Positions 42,059 to 50,960 of a stretch of DNA of 64,000 nt are shown piece after piece. Both the position numbers and the translations under genes were made by a program. The notes below the pieces were generated by a model, which worked only from the letters and a program-made list of their open reading frames with translations, ran no database searches and was not told where the DNA came from. The DNA is from Clavibacter tessellarius (GTDB taxonomy: Bacteria > Actinomycetota > Actinomycetes > Actinomycetales > Microbacteriaceae). The stretch lies in NCBI RefSeq assembly GCF_001618005.1, contig NZ_LQXA01000030.1, positions 1-64,000 on the forward strand. Direction: 5' to 3'. How positions within the stretch are numbered: the first letter of the stretch is position 1; each line of letters begins with the position of its first letter.

Positions 42059-43061
42059 CGCGGTGGAGCTCGACGGGATCACCCGCGCCTTCGGCCGCAA
42101 GCGCGCCCTCGACGCGGCGTCCTTCGCGCTCGCGCCGGGGCTCGTGCACGCGCTGCTCGGGCCGAACGGATCCGGCAAGACCACGGCCATCGACGTGCTC
42201 ACGGCGACGCGCCGGCCGGATGCGGGCCGGGCCCGCGTGCTCGGCCACGACGTGCGTCGGGGCGGCCCGACGGCCTCGCTCGTCGCGGTGATGCCGCAGG
42301 CGCTCGCGTTCCCGGAGTACCTCACGGTGCGCGAGGTCCTGGCCCTCGCGCTCGTGCCGCACGCGGGCGCGCTGACGCCGGCCGCGGCGATCGACCGCTT
42401 CGACCTCGACCGGCTCGCCGCGCGCCAGACCGGCGGCCTGAGCGGCGGCGAGCGGCGGCGGGTCGCGCTCGCCTGCGTGGTGGGCGCGGGCACGCCCGTC
42501 GTGGTGCTCGACGAGCCCTCCGCCGCGCTCGACATCCCGGGGCGGGCGGCCGTGCGCGACGCCATCACGGCGGTGCGCGACTCCGGCCGCACCGTGCTCC
42601 TCGCCTCGCACGACATGGAGGAGGTCGCCGCGCTCGCCGACACCGTCGTGTGCCTCGACCACGGACGCGTCCTCGGCCACTGGACGGCGTCCGACTTCCG
42701 CGGGCTCGCGGGGGTGCGCCGCGTCGGCTTCCGGGCGACGCCGCACGAGGCGCGCGCGTTCCTGCCCTGCGGCGCCCGGCCCGAGCAGGTCGCCGAGCCG
42801 CTCCCGGGCGAGCGGGTGCGCTGGATCATCGACACCGACCGCTCCGACGTGGTCGCGGGCCTCGTCCTCGCCGCCATAGCGGAGCCGGAGCTCACCGTGA
42901 CGGAGCCGGGCCTCGGCGAGATCTTCGCGCGCGTGCTCGAGGGCGGAGGGCCGGGCGGCGCCGCGCCGGGTGGCAGCACCCCGGATCACGGATCTGCCGC
43001 CCCGCCTGCGCCCAGCGCCGACCCCGCCCGCCGCACCGAACACGAGGAGCCCCGCGCATGA
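42051..43061 (+). CDS. ABC transporter ATP-binding protein (peptide exporter)
   Basis: The 336-residue protein has Walker A GPNGSGKTT, Q-loop MPQALAF, signature LSGGERRRVALA, Walker B PVVVLDEPS and the switch His in LLASHDMEEV. It resembles the CcmA/SagG-type exporters of drugs and RiPPs. The position in the operon implies it exports the modified peptide and perhaps gives self-protection. ATG 42051 overlaps the dehydrogenase gene, and its stop overlaps the permease start (ATGA). Confidence 0.92.
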   Translation: MTDAVELDGITRAFGRKRALDAASFALAPGLVHALLGPNGSGKTTAIDVLTATRRPDAGRARVLGHDVRRGGPTASLVAVMPQALAFPEYLTVREVLALALVPHAGALTPAAAIDRFDLDRLAARQTGGLSGGERRRVALACVVGAGTPVVVLDEPSAALDIPGRAAVRDAITAVRDSGRTVLLASHDMEEVAALADTVVCLDHGRVLGHWTASDFRGLAGVRRVGFRATPHEARAFLPCGARPEQVAEPLPGERVRWIIDTDRSDVVAGLVLAAIAEPELTVTEPGLGEIFARVLEGGGPGGAAPGGSTPDHGSAAPPAPSADPARRTEHEEPRA

Positions 43062-43927
43062 CCGGCACCGATCCGCACGCCGCCCCGACGATCGGCGCGC
43101 CAGGCGCGTCCGTCGCATCCGGACCATCCCGGCAGGGCCCCGCGCCGACCCCCGCCCCGCTCCCGCCCCGCCCCACGGCCCGACGCCGGGCCGCGATCTA
43201 CCGCGCCCACGTCGTCAGCGAGCTGGCGCAGAACGCGCGGATGCCCGCCTTCGTCCTCCCGCTCCTCGCGTACCCGGTCCTCATCTACGTGGTGGTGGGC
43301 CTCCCGCAGGGCGGTCCTCCGGGCGCGCGGCTCAGCGTGCTCCTCGGCTACGTCCTGTTCTCCGTGCTCGGCACGGTCACGTTCCAGTTCGGCGTCGGCG
43401 TCGCGTCGGCCCGCGAGTCGCCGTGGGAGCGGTGGCTGTTCACGGCGCCCGTGCCGGCGTGGATCCGCCTGGCCGCCAAGCTCACGGTCGCGTGCGTGTT
43501 CGGCGTCGTCTTCGTGATCCCGGTGGTCGCGGTCGGCGTCCTCGCCGGCGGCGTGCGCGGCGATCCGGCCACGCTCGCCGCCGTCGGGCTCGCCGTGCTG
43601 GCCGGCGCCATCCCGATGGCGCTGCTCGGGCTCGCGATGGGCTACTGGTTCCCCGCCCGCGGAGCGCTCGGCCTCGCGAACCTCGTGTACCTGCCGCTGT
43701 CGTTCGCGGGGGGCCTGTTCACGGGCGGCGACACGAGCGGCACGCCCTGGGAATCGCTCACGGTGCTGCTGCCCACCGGCGCGTGGAGCACGCTCACGAG
43801 CGCGGTCGCCCGGCAGGACACCACCGTCATCGGCCTGCCCCTGGTGATCCTCGCGGCCTGGGCCGTGCTGCTCGGCGGCGTCACGCTCGCCGGCTACCAG
43901 CGCACCCAGTCGGCGAACTTTCGCTGA
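43058..43927 (+). CDS. ABC transporter permease (peptide exporter)
   Basis: The 289-residue ABC-2 type permease has a cytosolic Ala/Pro-rich N-terminus of about 55 residues and then six hydrophobic segments, with FQFGVGVASARESPWERWLF and LGLANLVYLPLSFAGGLFTGG as the typical ABC-2 regions. It pairs with the upstream ATPase. CGAGGAGC precedes ATG 43058. It is the last gene of the RiPP operon; no dedicated leader peptidase or immunity gene follows. Confidence 0.88.
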   Translation: MTGTDPHAAPTIGAPGASVASGPSRQGPAPTPAPLPPRPTARRRAAIYRAHVVSELAQNARMPAFVLPLLAYPVLIYVVVGLPQGGPPGARLSVLLGYVLFSVLGTVTFQFGVGVASARESPWERWLFTAPVPAWIRLAAKLTVACVFGVVFVIPVVAVGVLAGGVRGDPATLAAVGLAVLAGAIPMALLGLAMGYWFPARGALGLANLVYLPLSFAGGLFTGGDTSGTPWESLTVLLPTGAWSTLTSAVARQDTTVIGLPLVILAAWAVLLGGVTLAGYQRTQSANFR

Positions 43928-44029
43928 CGCCGGCCCGCGAGCGGGCGCGGCCCGGTGTGTAGCGTGGATCCCGCGCGCCGTCACCGGGCCGCACCGCACG
44001 TCATCCGTCACCGTCGACGAGAGGGAAGC

Positions 44030-45070
44030 ATGTCCGCGAGCACCACCCCCGTAGCCCTGTTCACCGGCCAGTGGGCCGACCTGCCGCTCGAGGAGGTGGC
44101 CCGCCTCGCGAGCGGGTGGGGGTTCGACGCCCTCGAGATCGCCTGCTCCGCCGAGCACCTCGACGTGTGGCGCGCGGCCGACGACCCGGCGTACCTCCGC
44201 GGGCGGCTCGAGATCCTGGAGCGCCACGGCCTCGAGGTGCACGCGCTCTCGCAGCACCTCACCGGCCAGGCCGTGTGCGACGACCCCATCGACTTCCGGC
44301 ACCAGGCGATCCTCCGCTCCAAGGTGTGGGGCGACGGCCAGGCGGAGGGCGTCCGCCAGCGCGCCGCCGAGGAGCTGAAGCTCACGGCGAAGGCGGCCGC
44401 CGGCCTCGGCGTCACGCGCGTCACGGGCTTCACCGGATCCCGCATCTGGCCGTACGTCGCGATGTTCCCGCCCGTGCCCGAGTCGGTCATCGACGCCGGC
44501 TACCAGGACTTCGCCGACCGCTGGAACCCGATCATCGACGTGTTCGACGACGAGGGCGTGCGGTACGCGCTCGAGGTGCACCCGAGCGAGATCGCCTACG
44601 ACTACTGGACCACCCGCCGCACCCTCGAGGCGATCGGCCACCGCCCCGGCTTCGGCCTCAACTGGGACCCGAGCCACATGATGTGGCAGGGCATCGACCC
44701 CGTCGGCTTCCTCCTCGACTTCGCCGACCGGATCTACCACGTGCACGCCAAGGACACCCGCGTCACCTCCGACGGCCGCGGCGGCCGCCTCGGCTCGCAC
44801 CTCCCGTGGGGCAACCCGCGCCGCGGCTGGGACTTCGTCTCGGTCGGGCACGGCGACGTCCCGTTCGAGCGCGCCTTCCGAGCCCTGCGCAGCATCGGCT
44901 ACGACGGGCCCGTCTCCGTCGAGTGGGAGGATGCGGGGATGGACCGCCTGCACGGAGCCCCCGACGCCCTCGCGCGGGTGCGCGCCCTCCTCTGGCCGAC
45001 GCCCGACAGCCTGTTCGACTCGGCGTTCGCGAACAACCGGGACGACGCGCCCGCCGGATCCACCGCGTGA
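44030..45070 (+). CDS. Sugar phosphate isomerase/epimerase (xylose-isomerase-like TIM barrel)
   Basis: The 346-residue protein is an AP-endonuclease-2-type TIM barrel with probable metal ligands in ALEVHPSEIAYD, GLNWDPSHM, HVHAKDT and VEWEDAGM. Such enzymes isomerise or epimerise sugars or inosose. GAGGGAAGC precedes ATG 44030, and a TAGCGT box lies about 65 bp upstream. The stop overlaps the GTG of the beta-propeller gene, so the two are coupled and may act on the same carbohydrate route. Confidence 0.85.
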   Translation: MSASTTPVALFTGQWADLPLEEVARLASGWGFDALEIACSAEHLDVWRAADDPAYLRGRLEILERHGLEVHALSQHLTGQAVCDDPIDFRHQAILRSKVWGDGQAEGVRQRAAEELKLTAKAAAGLGVTRVTGFTGSRIWPYVAMFPPVPESVIDAGYQDFADRWNPIIDVFDDEGVRYALEVHPSEIAYDYWTTRRTLEAIGHRPGFGLNWDPSHMMWQGIDPVGFLLDFADRIYHVHAKDTRVTSDGRGGRLGSHLPWGNPRRGWDFVSVGHGDVPFERAFRALRSIGYDGPVSVEWEDAGMDRLHGAPDALARVRALLWPTPDSLFDSAFANNRDDAPAGSTA

Positions 45071-46005
45071 CCCTGCGCGACGGCCAGCTCGCCCGCCTCC
45101 TCGTCGTCGACGTGGAGGCGGGCGCCGAGCGCATGGTCGCCGAGTCGGCCGTGCTGCACATCGAAGCGCCGAACTGGACGCCCGACGGTCGCTGGCTCGT
45201 CGTGAACGCGGAGGGCGGCCTGTGGCGTCTGCCCGCCCCGGACGCCGAGGAGCCGGATCCGGACCTGCCGGAGCCCGCGGTCGACTTCCAGGCCGTCGAC
45301 CTCGGCGGCGTCCCGCCCATCAACAACGACCACGTCATCTCGCCCGACGGCGAGCACGTGTACGTCTCCGCGCGCGACGGCCACCTCTACGACGTGCCCT
45401 GGAACCGGGGAGCGGGCGGGCCGGGGCGACGCATCACGGCCGACCGGGATCCGGCGCTCCGCTTCAAGAACTACCTGCACGGCGTCTCGCCCGACGGCAC
45501 GACGCTCAGCGTCATCGGCGGCCAGGTCGACGCGCGCGGCGAGTGGACCACGAACATCCACCTCGTGCCCGTCGACGGCGGCCCCACCACGCAGCTGACG
45601 GACGACGGCTTCCCCGACGACGGCGCCGAGTTCTCGCCCGACGGCGGCTGGCTGTACTACAACTCGGAGCGCGGCTCGGATCTCCCGGGCCACGCGCAGC
45701 TCTTCACGATGCGCACGGACGGCACCGACGTGCACCAGTTCGCCTCCGACGCGCGCGTCAACTGGTTCCCGCACCCGTCGCCCGACGGCGAGCACATCGT
45801 CTACCTCAGCTTCCCGCCCGGCACGCTCGGCCACCCCGCCGACCGCGACGTGATCCTCCGCGTCATCGACCGACAGAGCCACCGCACGCGCGACCTCGCC
45901 TCGTTCCCCGGCGGCCAGGGCACCATCAACGTCACGAGCTGGGCGCCGGACTCCCGGCGGTTCGCGTACGTCGCGTACCCGTTCCAGGCGCCCAGCCTCA
46001 GCTGA
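45067..46005 (+). CDS. TolB-like beta-propeller protein
   Basis: The 312-residue protein consists of WD/PD40-like repeats: APNWTPDGRWLVV, VISPDGEHVYVSA, GVSPDGTTLSVIG, EFSPDGGWLYYNS and HPSPDGEHIVYLS. No signal peptide is seen, so it is probably cytosolic. GTG 45067 overlaps the isomerase stop by 4 bp. Relatives are annotated as biopolymer-transport TolB-like proteins, but a Tol system is not expected here. Confidence 0.8.
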   Translation: MTLRDGQLARLLVVDVEAGAERMVAESAVLHIEAPNWTPDGRWLVVNAEGGLWRLPAPDAEEPDPDLPEPAVDFQAVDLGGVPPINNDHVISPDGEHVYVSARDGHLYDVPWNRGAGGPGRRITADRDPALRFKNYLHGVSPDGTTLSVIGGQVDARGEWTTNIHLVPVDGGPTTQLTDDGFPDDGAEFSPDGGWLYYNSERGSDLPGHAQLFTMRTDGTDVHQFASDARVNWFPHPSPDGEHIVYLSFPPGTLGHPADRDVILRVIDRQSHRTRDLASFPGGQGTINVTSWAPDSRRFAYVAYPFQAPSLS

Positions 46006-46107
46006 TCCGGGCGGCCGGGCGGCCGGGCGGCCGAGGGCCGGACGGGAGCCGGCGGTCGCGGACCATCCACGGAGCGTCGTGCCAGGCATCTCCCCGGCGC
46101 GAGGCGA

Positions 46108-46129
46108 ATCCCCATGGGATCATGGGGAT
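46108..46129 (+). other. Hairpin in the terC leader
   Basis: ATCCCCATG (46108-46116) pairs with CATGGGGAT (46121-46129) around GGAT, about 50 bp before terC. Its role is unknown; it could end the preceding transcript or shape the terC leader. Confidence 0.5.
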
Positions 46130-46181
46130 CCGCGCCACCCGCCGTCCCGATATCCCGTCGGCCTCACTTCCGGAGACCCCC

Positions 46182-47210
46182 GTGAACATCACAACGACCA
46201 CCTGGCTCATCACGATCGCGGTGACCATCGCGTTCTTCGTCTACGAGTTCTTCACCCACGTGCGGAAGCCCCACGAGCCCACCATCGGCGAGTCCGCCCG
46301 CTGGTCGGCGTTCTACATCGGCCTCGCGCTGGCGTTCGGCGTCGGCATCGGGTTCACCAGCGGCTGGGACTTCGGCGGTCAGTACTTCGCCGGCTACCTC
46401 ACGGAGAAGGCCCTGTCGATCGACAACCTGTTCGTGTTCCTGCTGATCATGACCGGCTTCGCGGTGCCCCGGAAGTACCAGCAGAAGGTGCTGATGATCG
46501 GCATCGTCATCGCGCTCATCATGCGCGCCGGCTTCATCGCCCTCGGCGCGGCCCTCATCGAGAACTTCTCCTGGGTCTTCTACATCTTCGGCGCGCTGCT
46601 GTTCGTGCTCGCCTACCAGCAGATCAAGGGCGACCACGGCGGCAACGCGGCGGACAACATGTTCGTGCGCATCGCCCGCCGGATCCTGCCCGTCCACGAC
46701 GACTTCGTCGGCGACCGCTTCACCACCAAGATCGACGGCAAGCGCTTCGTCACGCCGCTGCTGCTCTGCGTCATCGCGATCGGCTTCGTCGACCTGGTGT
46801 TCGCGCTCGACTCGATCCCCGCCATCTACGGCCTCACGAACGAGGCGTACATCGTGTTCACCGCGAACGCCTTCGCGCTGATGGGGCTCCGCCAGCTCTA
46901 CTTCCTCATCGGCGGCCTGCTCGAGCGCCTCGTGTACCTGTCGCAGGGCCTCGCGGTCATCCTCGCGTTCATCGGCCTCAAGCTCGTGCTGCACGCGATG
47001 CACGTCAACGAGCTGCCCTTCATCAACGGCGGCCAGCACATCGAGTGGGCGCCCGAGATCCCCATCTGGTTCTCGCTCCTCTTCATCGGCGCGACCATCA
47101 CGGTCGCCACCGTCGCGAGCCTCGCGAAGACCCGCGGCGACAAGCAGAAGCAGGACCGCGCGAGCGTGGACGGCGAGCCCGTGACGCGCGCGACGGACGA
47201 GGGGCGCTAG
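46182..47210 (+). CDS. TerC/Alx-family membrane protein
   Basis: The 342-residue protein has about nine hydrophobic segments and the TerC signatures EKALSIDNLFVFLLIMTGF and FVDLVFALDSIPAIYGLT, both with conserved Asp. Members influence metal (Mn) export or tellurite resistance. The start is GTG 46182 with CCGGAGA upstream. I looked for a yybP-ykoY Mn riboswitch in the leader and did not see its conserved core. A strong hairpin follows the gene. Confidence 0.92.
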   Translation: MNITTTTWLITIAVTIAFFVYEFFTHVRKPHEPTIGESARWSAFYIGLALAFGVGIGFTSGWDFGGQYFAGYLTEKALSIDNLFVFLLIMTGFAVPRKYQQKVLMIGIVIALIMRAGFIALGAALIENFSWVFYIFGALLFVLAYQQIKGDHGGNAADNMFVRIARRILPVHDDFVGDRFTTKIDGKRFVTPLLLCVIAIGFVDLVFALDSIPAIYGLTNEAYIVFTANAFALMGLRQLYFLIGGLLERLVYLSQGLAVILAFIGLKLVLHAMHVNELPFINGGQHIEWAPEIPIWFSLLFIGATITVATVASLAKTRGDKQKQDRASVDGEPVTRATDEGR

Positions 47211-47232
47211 CTCCTCGCACCTCCGCACGATC

Positions 47233-47261
47233 CGGGCCCGGCGCACCACGCGCCGGGCCCG
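47233..47261 (+). terminator. Terminator after terC
   Basis: A perfect 12-bp stem (47233-47244 with 47250-47261) with ACCAC loop lies 22 bp after the stop. Confidence 0.85.
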
Positions 47262-47330
47262 TCGTCGTGCGGCCCGGCGCATCCGTGCGCTGGCCGCTCG
47301 TGGGGCGCGCCGACCTGGCAGCATCACCGG

Positions 47331-48137
47331 GTGCCCGACGACGCCGATGCCGCGACCCGCGCCCGCCACCTCTGGGAGGAGGGGCTGCGATCGGAGATCC
47401 TGACCCTCCTCAAGCAGCGCGTGCGCGAGGATCCCACGGACCGGGCGTGCCGGCTCGTGCTCGCCGAGCTGTACCGCGAGCTCATCGCACCGGATCAGGC
47501 GGGTCGCTGGGGCATCGCATTCCCCGCCTGGACGACGGACGTCGAGCGCGATCGGCTCGCGCGCATGATCGCGCACTCCGGGATCGCGGACGACGAGATC
47601 CCGGCGTTCCTGGCGCTCCCTCCCGCGGACCCGTCCGAACCCGAGCTGCCGGACGAGGCCGCCGCGCTGCTGCCCGAGATCGAGCGCTACCGGGCGCACT
47701 TCGCCGACCCGGCGCGCATGACGCGATGGGAGCGGAAGGCGGCGCGACAGGCGGCGGAGCAGGCAGAGCGTGCGGCGATGTGGCCCTCCGGCGCCATGGA
47801 GGTCGTGGGCATGGCGACGGACTTCTCGTGGTGGATGGTCGGTGCCGTCTTCGCTCTGGGAGCGGGGCTCGTCTGGCTGGCCGCGCTGTTCGATCAGCCG
47901 GTGACCGCGCTCGCTCGCTGGACGGGCACCGCCACGCTCGGCACGATGGCGGCCGCATGCGCCGCGCGCGCCTTCGTGATGCGAGCCGACGAGCGGTTCC
48001 GGCGCCGCCGCGAGCCCGACAGCGATCCTGTCGACGTCGACGTGAGCCGGTGGATCATCGGGGCCATCATGCTCGGGCTCATCGTCTACGGTCTGGTCTC
48101 CGCGAATCTCCGGACCGGCGGCCCGCTCCCGTTCTGA
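47331..48137 (+). CDS. Unknown membrane protein with TPR-like N-terminus
   Basis: The 268-residue protein starts with a helical, TPR-like stretch (RVREDPTDRACRLVLAELYRE) similar to a small DUF family of actinobacteria (possibly DUF6584). A charged segment and three hydrophobic helices follow (about residues 168-188, 197-217 and 243-260). No catalytic motif is visible. CAGCAT (47320-47325) sits 5 nt before GTG 47331 and may be a degenerate leaderless -10. It lies just before a two-component system but is separated by an apparent operator. Confidence 0.6.
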   Translation: MPDDADAATRARHLWEEGLRSEILTLLKQRVREDPTDRACRLVLAELYRELIAPDQAGRWGIAFPAWTTDVERDRLARMIAHSGIADDEIPAFLALPPADPSEPELPDEAAALLPEIERYRAHFADPARMTRWERKAARQAAEQAERAAMWPSGAMEVVGMATDFSWWMVGAVFALGAGLVWLAALFDQPVTALARWTGTATLGTMAAACAARAFVMRADERFRRRREPDSDPVDVDVSRWIIGAIMLGLIVYGLVSANLRTGGPLPF

Positions 48138-48157
48138 CCATCCCGCCGAGGCGGCCC

Positions 48158-48184
48158 CATGGCGGGCTCATGGCCGCTTCATAG
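48158..48184 (+). promoter_or_regulatory. Direct-repeat operator, 11-bp period, before the response regulator
   Basis: CAT begins at 48158, 48169 and 48180, giving CATGGCGGGCT, CATGGCCGCTT and CATAGGAAG. Three in-phase repeats of 11 bp (one helix turn) are the usual binding pattern of OmpR/PhoB-family dimers. The adjoining gene encodes exactly such a regulator, so autoregulation is likely but inferred. Confidence 0.55.
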
Positions 48185-48188
48185 GAAG

Positions 48189-48968
48189 ATGCGGATGATG
48201 GACCCCGTGACCACCACCCCGCCCTCCGGCTTCCAGCCCGCCGCCGCTCCGCAGCCCCGCCTCACCCGCGCCGACGGGTCGCCCATCCGGGTGCTCGTGG
48301 TCGACGACGAGGCGTCCCTCACCGACCTGCTCCAGATGGCGCTCCGCTACGAGGGCTGGCAGATCCGCACGGCCGAGAGCGGGCACCAGGCGCTCGCCGC
48401 CGCGCGCGAGTTCAAGCCCGACGCCGTGGTGCTCGACATCATGCTCCCCGACCTCGACGGCCTCCAGGTGCTGTCGCGCCTGCGGGCCGACGCCGAGGAC
48501 ATCCCCGTGCTCTTCCTCACGGCGAAGGACTCGCTCGACGACCGGCTCGCCGGCCTCACCGCGGGCGGCGACGACTACGTCACCAAGCCCTTCAGCCTGG
48601 AGGAGGTCGTGGCCCGGCTACGTGGCCTCATCCGCCGCTCGACGCTCGTGGTCAGCGACACCGTCGACCCCGTCATCCGCGTGGGCGACCTCTCGCTCGA
48701 CGAGGACAGCCACGAGGTCTCCCGCGCCGGCGTCCCGATCGAGCTCACCGCGACCGAGTTCGAGCTGCTGCGCTACCTGATGCGGAACCCGCGCCGCGTG
48801 CTGAGCAAGCTGCAGATCCTCGACCGGGTCTGGAGCTACGACTTCGGCGGCAAGTCGAGCGTCGTCGAGATCTACATCTCCTACCTGCGCCGCAAGATCG
48901 ACGCCGGGCGGACCCCGATGATCCACACGGTGCGCGGCAGCGGGTACATGCTCAAGGCCGCGGAGTGA
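48189..48968 (+). CDS. OmpR/PhoB-family response regulator
   Basis: The 259-residue protein has a receiver domain with acidic pocket VLVVDDE, phospho-Asp in AVVLDIMLPDLDGL, Thr in VLFLTAKD and Lys in YVTKPFS, then a winged-helix domain with ELTATEFELLRYLMRN and YISYLRRKID. Several in-frame starts (48189, 48195, 48198, GTG 48207) are possible; 48195 or 48198 have AGGAAG at better spacing. The stop overlaps the sensor kinase start, so the pair is one operon. The signal is unknown. Confidence 0.92.
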   Translation: MRMMDPVTTTPPSGFQPAAAPQPRLTRADGSPIRVLVVDDEASLTDLLQMALRYEGWQIRTAESGHQALAAAREFKPDAVVLDIMLPDLDGLQVLSRLRADAEDIPVLFLTAKDSLDDRLAGLTAGGDDYVTKPFSLEEVVARLRGLIRRSTLVVSDTVDPVIRVGDLSLDEDSHEVSRAGVPIELTATEFELLRYLMRNPRRVLSKLQILDRVWSYDFGGKSSVVEIYISYLRRKIDAGRTPMIHTVRGSGYMLKAAE

Positions 48969-50647
48969 CGACGGACCCCGAGCCCTCGGGCGGCCCCGCC
49001 GACTCCGCGGGATCCACCCCGCTGCGGTCCCGCCTGGCCGCCGCCGCCCGCGGGATGACCCTCCGCCGCCGTCTCGTCCTCAGTGTCGTGGGCCTCCTGG
49101 CGCTCGCGAGCCTCCTGATCGGGGCGGTCAGCATCCTCGCGCTCCGGGCGTCGCTCCTGCAGCAGGTCGACCAGCAGCTGCAGGCCACGGCGGCGCGGTC
49201 GGAGAGCTACGTCGACCGGGATCCGGGCGGATACGGCAGCTTCCCCGGAGCGCCACCCGGCGGGCTCGGCGCGTTCGGGCAGCAGGTCGGCACCATCAGC
49301 GCGACCATCATCGACGGCGTCGTCTCCGGCGGCTACATCGCCGACCGGACCGCGGCCGCCGGCGAGCCCGGGGGCGCCGGCGCCGTCGAGCTCACCCGAC
49401 GCCAGAGCCAGCAGCTGCAGAGCGTGCCGACCGACGGCGTCCCGCGCACGGTCGATCTCGGCGGTGCGCTCGGCAGCTACCGGCTCGTGGGCGGCACGTC
49501 GTCCTCGGGCGCGACCATCGTCACGGGCCTGCCGACGAAGCCGGCCGACGACGTGGTCGAGCAGCTCGTGCTCGTGATCACGGTGGTCGCCGCCCTCACG
49601 CTCGCGCTCGCCGCGCTCCTCGGCACCGTCATCGTCCGCCGCGCCCTGCGCCCGCTCGACCGGGTCGCGGACACGGCGACCCACGTGGCGGCGCTGGAGC
49701 TCGACCGCGGCGACGTCGCGCTCGAGGCGCGCGTGCCCGCCTCCGACACCGACGAGCGCACCGAGGTGGGCCGCGTCGGCGCCGCGCTCAACGGCCTGCT
49801 CGGCCACGTGGCGGACGCGCTCACGTCACGGCAGGCGAGCGAGGCCAAGGTGCGGCGGTTCGTGTCGGATGCGAGCCACGAGCTGCGCACGCCGCTCGCC
49901 TCCATCCGCGGCTACGCCGAGCTCACCCGGCGTGGGCCCCACGCTCTGCCGGAGGACGTGACGCACTCGCTGTCGCGCATCGAGTCGGAGTCGGTGCGGA
50001 TGACCACGATCGTCGAGGACCTGCTCCTCCTCGCGCGCCTCGACGAGGGGCGCGAGCTGGAGTCGGATCCCGTCGACCTCACGCGCATCCTCCTCGACAC
50101 GGTCGGCGACGCGAGCGCGGCGGGCCCGGACCACGACTGGGACCTCGATCTGCCGGACGACTCCGTGACCGTGCCCGGCGACGACGCCCGGCTCCGCCAG
50201 GTGGTCGTCAACCTGCTCGCCAACGCCCGCACGCACACGCCCGCGGGCACGCGCGTCGTCGCGTCGCTCGCGGTGGAGGCCGCCGGATCCGACGGGCACG
50301 CGGTCATCCGCGTCACCGACGACGGCCCCGGCATCCCGCCCGAGCTGCAGGCCTCGCTGTTCGAGAGGTTCGTGCGCGGCGACGGATCCCGCGCCCGCTC
50401 CACCGGCGGCACCGGCCTCGGCCTCGCGATCGCGCAGGCGATCGTGTCGGCGCACCACGGCGCGGTGTGGGTGGAGTCGGAGCCGGGCCGCACGGTCTTC
50501 GGGGTGCGGCTGCCGCTGGAGCGGCGGGCGGCGGAGGCGCGTGCCGCCGCGACTCCGGCTGCGCGCGCCGACGGCGACGGCGCCGCGTGGCCGCCCCCGT
50601 CCGGCGCCCCCGTCGCGGACCGCCCCGGTCCTGGCGACCAGGGCTGA
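48965..50647 (+). CDS. Two-component sensor histidine kinase
   Basis: The 560-residue kinase has two transmembrane helices (about residues 37-60 and 196-220) around an extracytoplasmic sensor, a HAMP linker (RRALRPLDRVADTATHV), an H-box DASHELRTPLASIRGYAEL with the phospho-His, N-box VVNLLANARTH and G-boxes DDGPGIPPEL and GTGLGLAIAQAI. The layout resembles MprB/TcrY-like actinobacterial kinases. GTG 48965 overlaps the regulator stop. The small membrane gene at 50649 follows closely. Confidence 0.93.
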   Translation: MTTDPEPSGGPADSAGSTPLRSRLAAAARGMTLRRRLVLSVVGLLALASLLIGAVSILALRASLLQQVDQQLQATAARSESYVDRDPGGYGSFPGAPPGGLGAFGQQVGTISATIIDGVVSGGYIADRTAAAGEPGGAGAVELTRRQSQQLQSVPTDGVPRTVDLGGALGSYRLVGGTSSSGATIVTGLPTKPADDVVEQLVLVITVVAALTLALAALLGTVIVRRALRPLDRVADTATHVAALELDRGDVALEARVPASDTDERTEVGRVGAALNGLLGHVADALTSRQASEAKVRRFVSDASHELRTPLASIRGYAELTRRGPHALPEDVTHSLSRIESESVRMTTIVEDLLLLARLDEGRELESDPVDLTRILLDTVGDASAAGPDHDWDLDLPDDSVTVPGDDARLRQVVVNLLANARTHTPAGTRVVASLAVEAAGSDGHAVIRVTDDGPGIPPELQASLFERFVRGDGSRARSTGGTGLGLAIAQAIVSAHHGAVWVESEPGRTVFGVRLPLERRAAEARAAATPAARADGDGAAWPPPSGAPVADRPGPGDQG

Positions 50648-50648
50648 C

Positions 50649-50909
50649 GTGGATCCCGTCCGCCGCCTCATGTTCTGGCTGCGCGTGCCGTTCGTCGCGG
50701 ATGCCGCGCTCGTCGTCATCGGGATCGCGCTGCTCGTCGGCGGCGACGGGGTCGGCTGGTGGGTGCTCGTGTTCGCGGGGCTGCGCGCGGTGGTCGGCGT
50801 GGTCGCGATCGTGTGGATCGCGCCGCGGATGATCGCGCGGCTCGCGACGCCCGCCCCGGGCACCGACGACGCACCGCCCGCCCCGGACGCGGGAACCGCC
50901 CGTCGCTAG
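50649..50909 (+). CDS. Small two-helix membrane protein
   Basis: The 86-residue product has two hydrophobic helices (about residues 12-30 and 35-56) and a short acidic Pro-rich tail. GTG 50649 starts 1 bp after the kinase stop, suggesting cotranscription and perhaps a role with the kinase. I do not recognise the family. Confidence 0.6.
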   Translation: MDPVRRLMFWLRVPFVADAALVVIGIALLVGGDGVGWWVLVFAGLRAVVGVVAIVWIAPRMIARLATPAPGTDDAPPAPDAGTARR

Positions 50910-50960
50910 GCTGGACAACTGATCCGGGCGCCCGAGCCGCGGATCGAGAGGGTCGTCATC

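Noticed and set aside
38433..43927. Identification of the RiPP operon as plantazolicin-like
   Set aside because: The core does not match the Arg-Cys-Thr-Cys-Thr-Thr-Ile-Ile pattern and no methyltransferase or protease gene is present.
46006..46181. Possible yybP-ykoY manganese riboswitch before terC
   Set aside because: The conserved core of that riboswitch is not visible; only a simple hairpin is seen.
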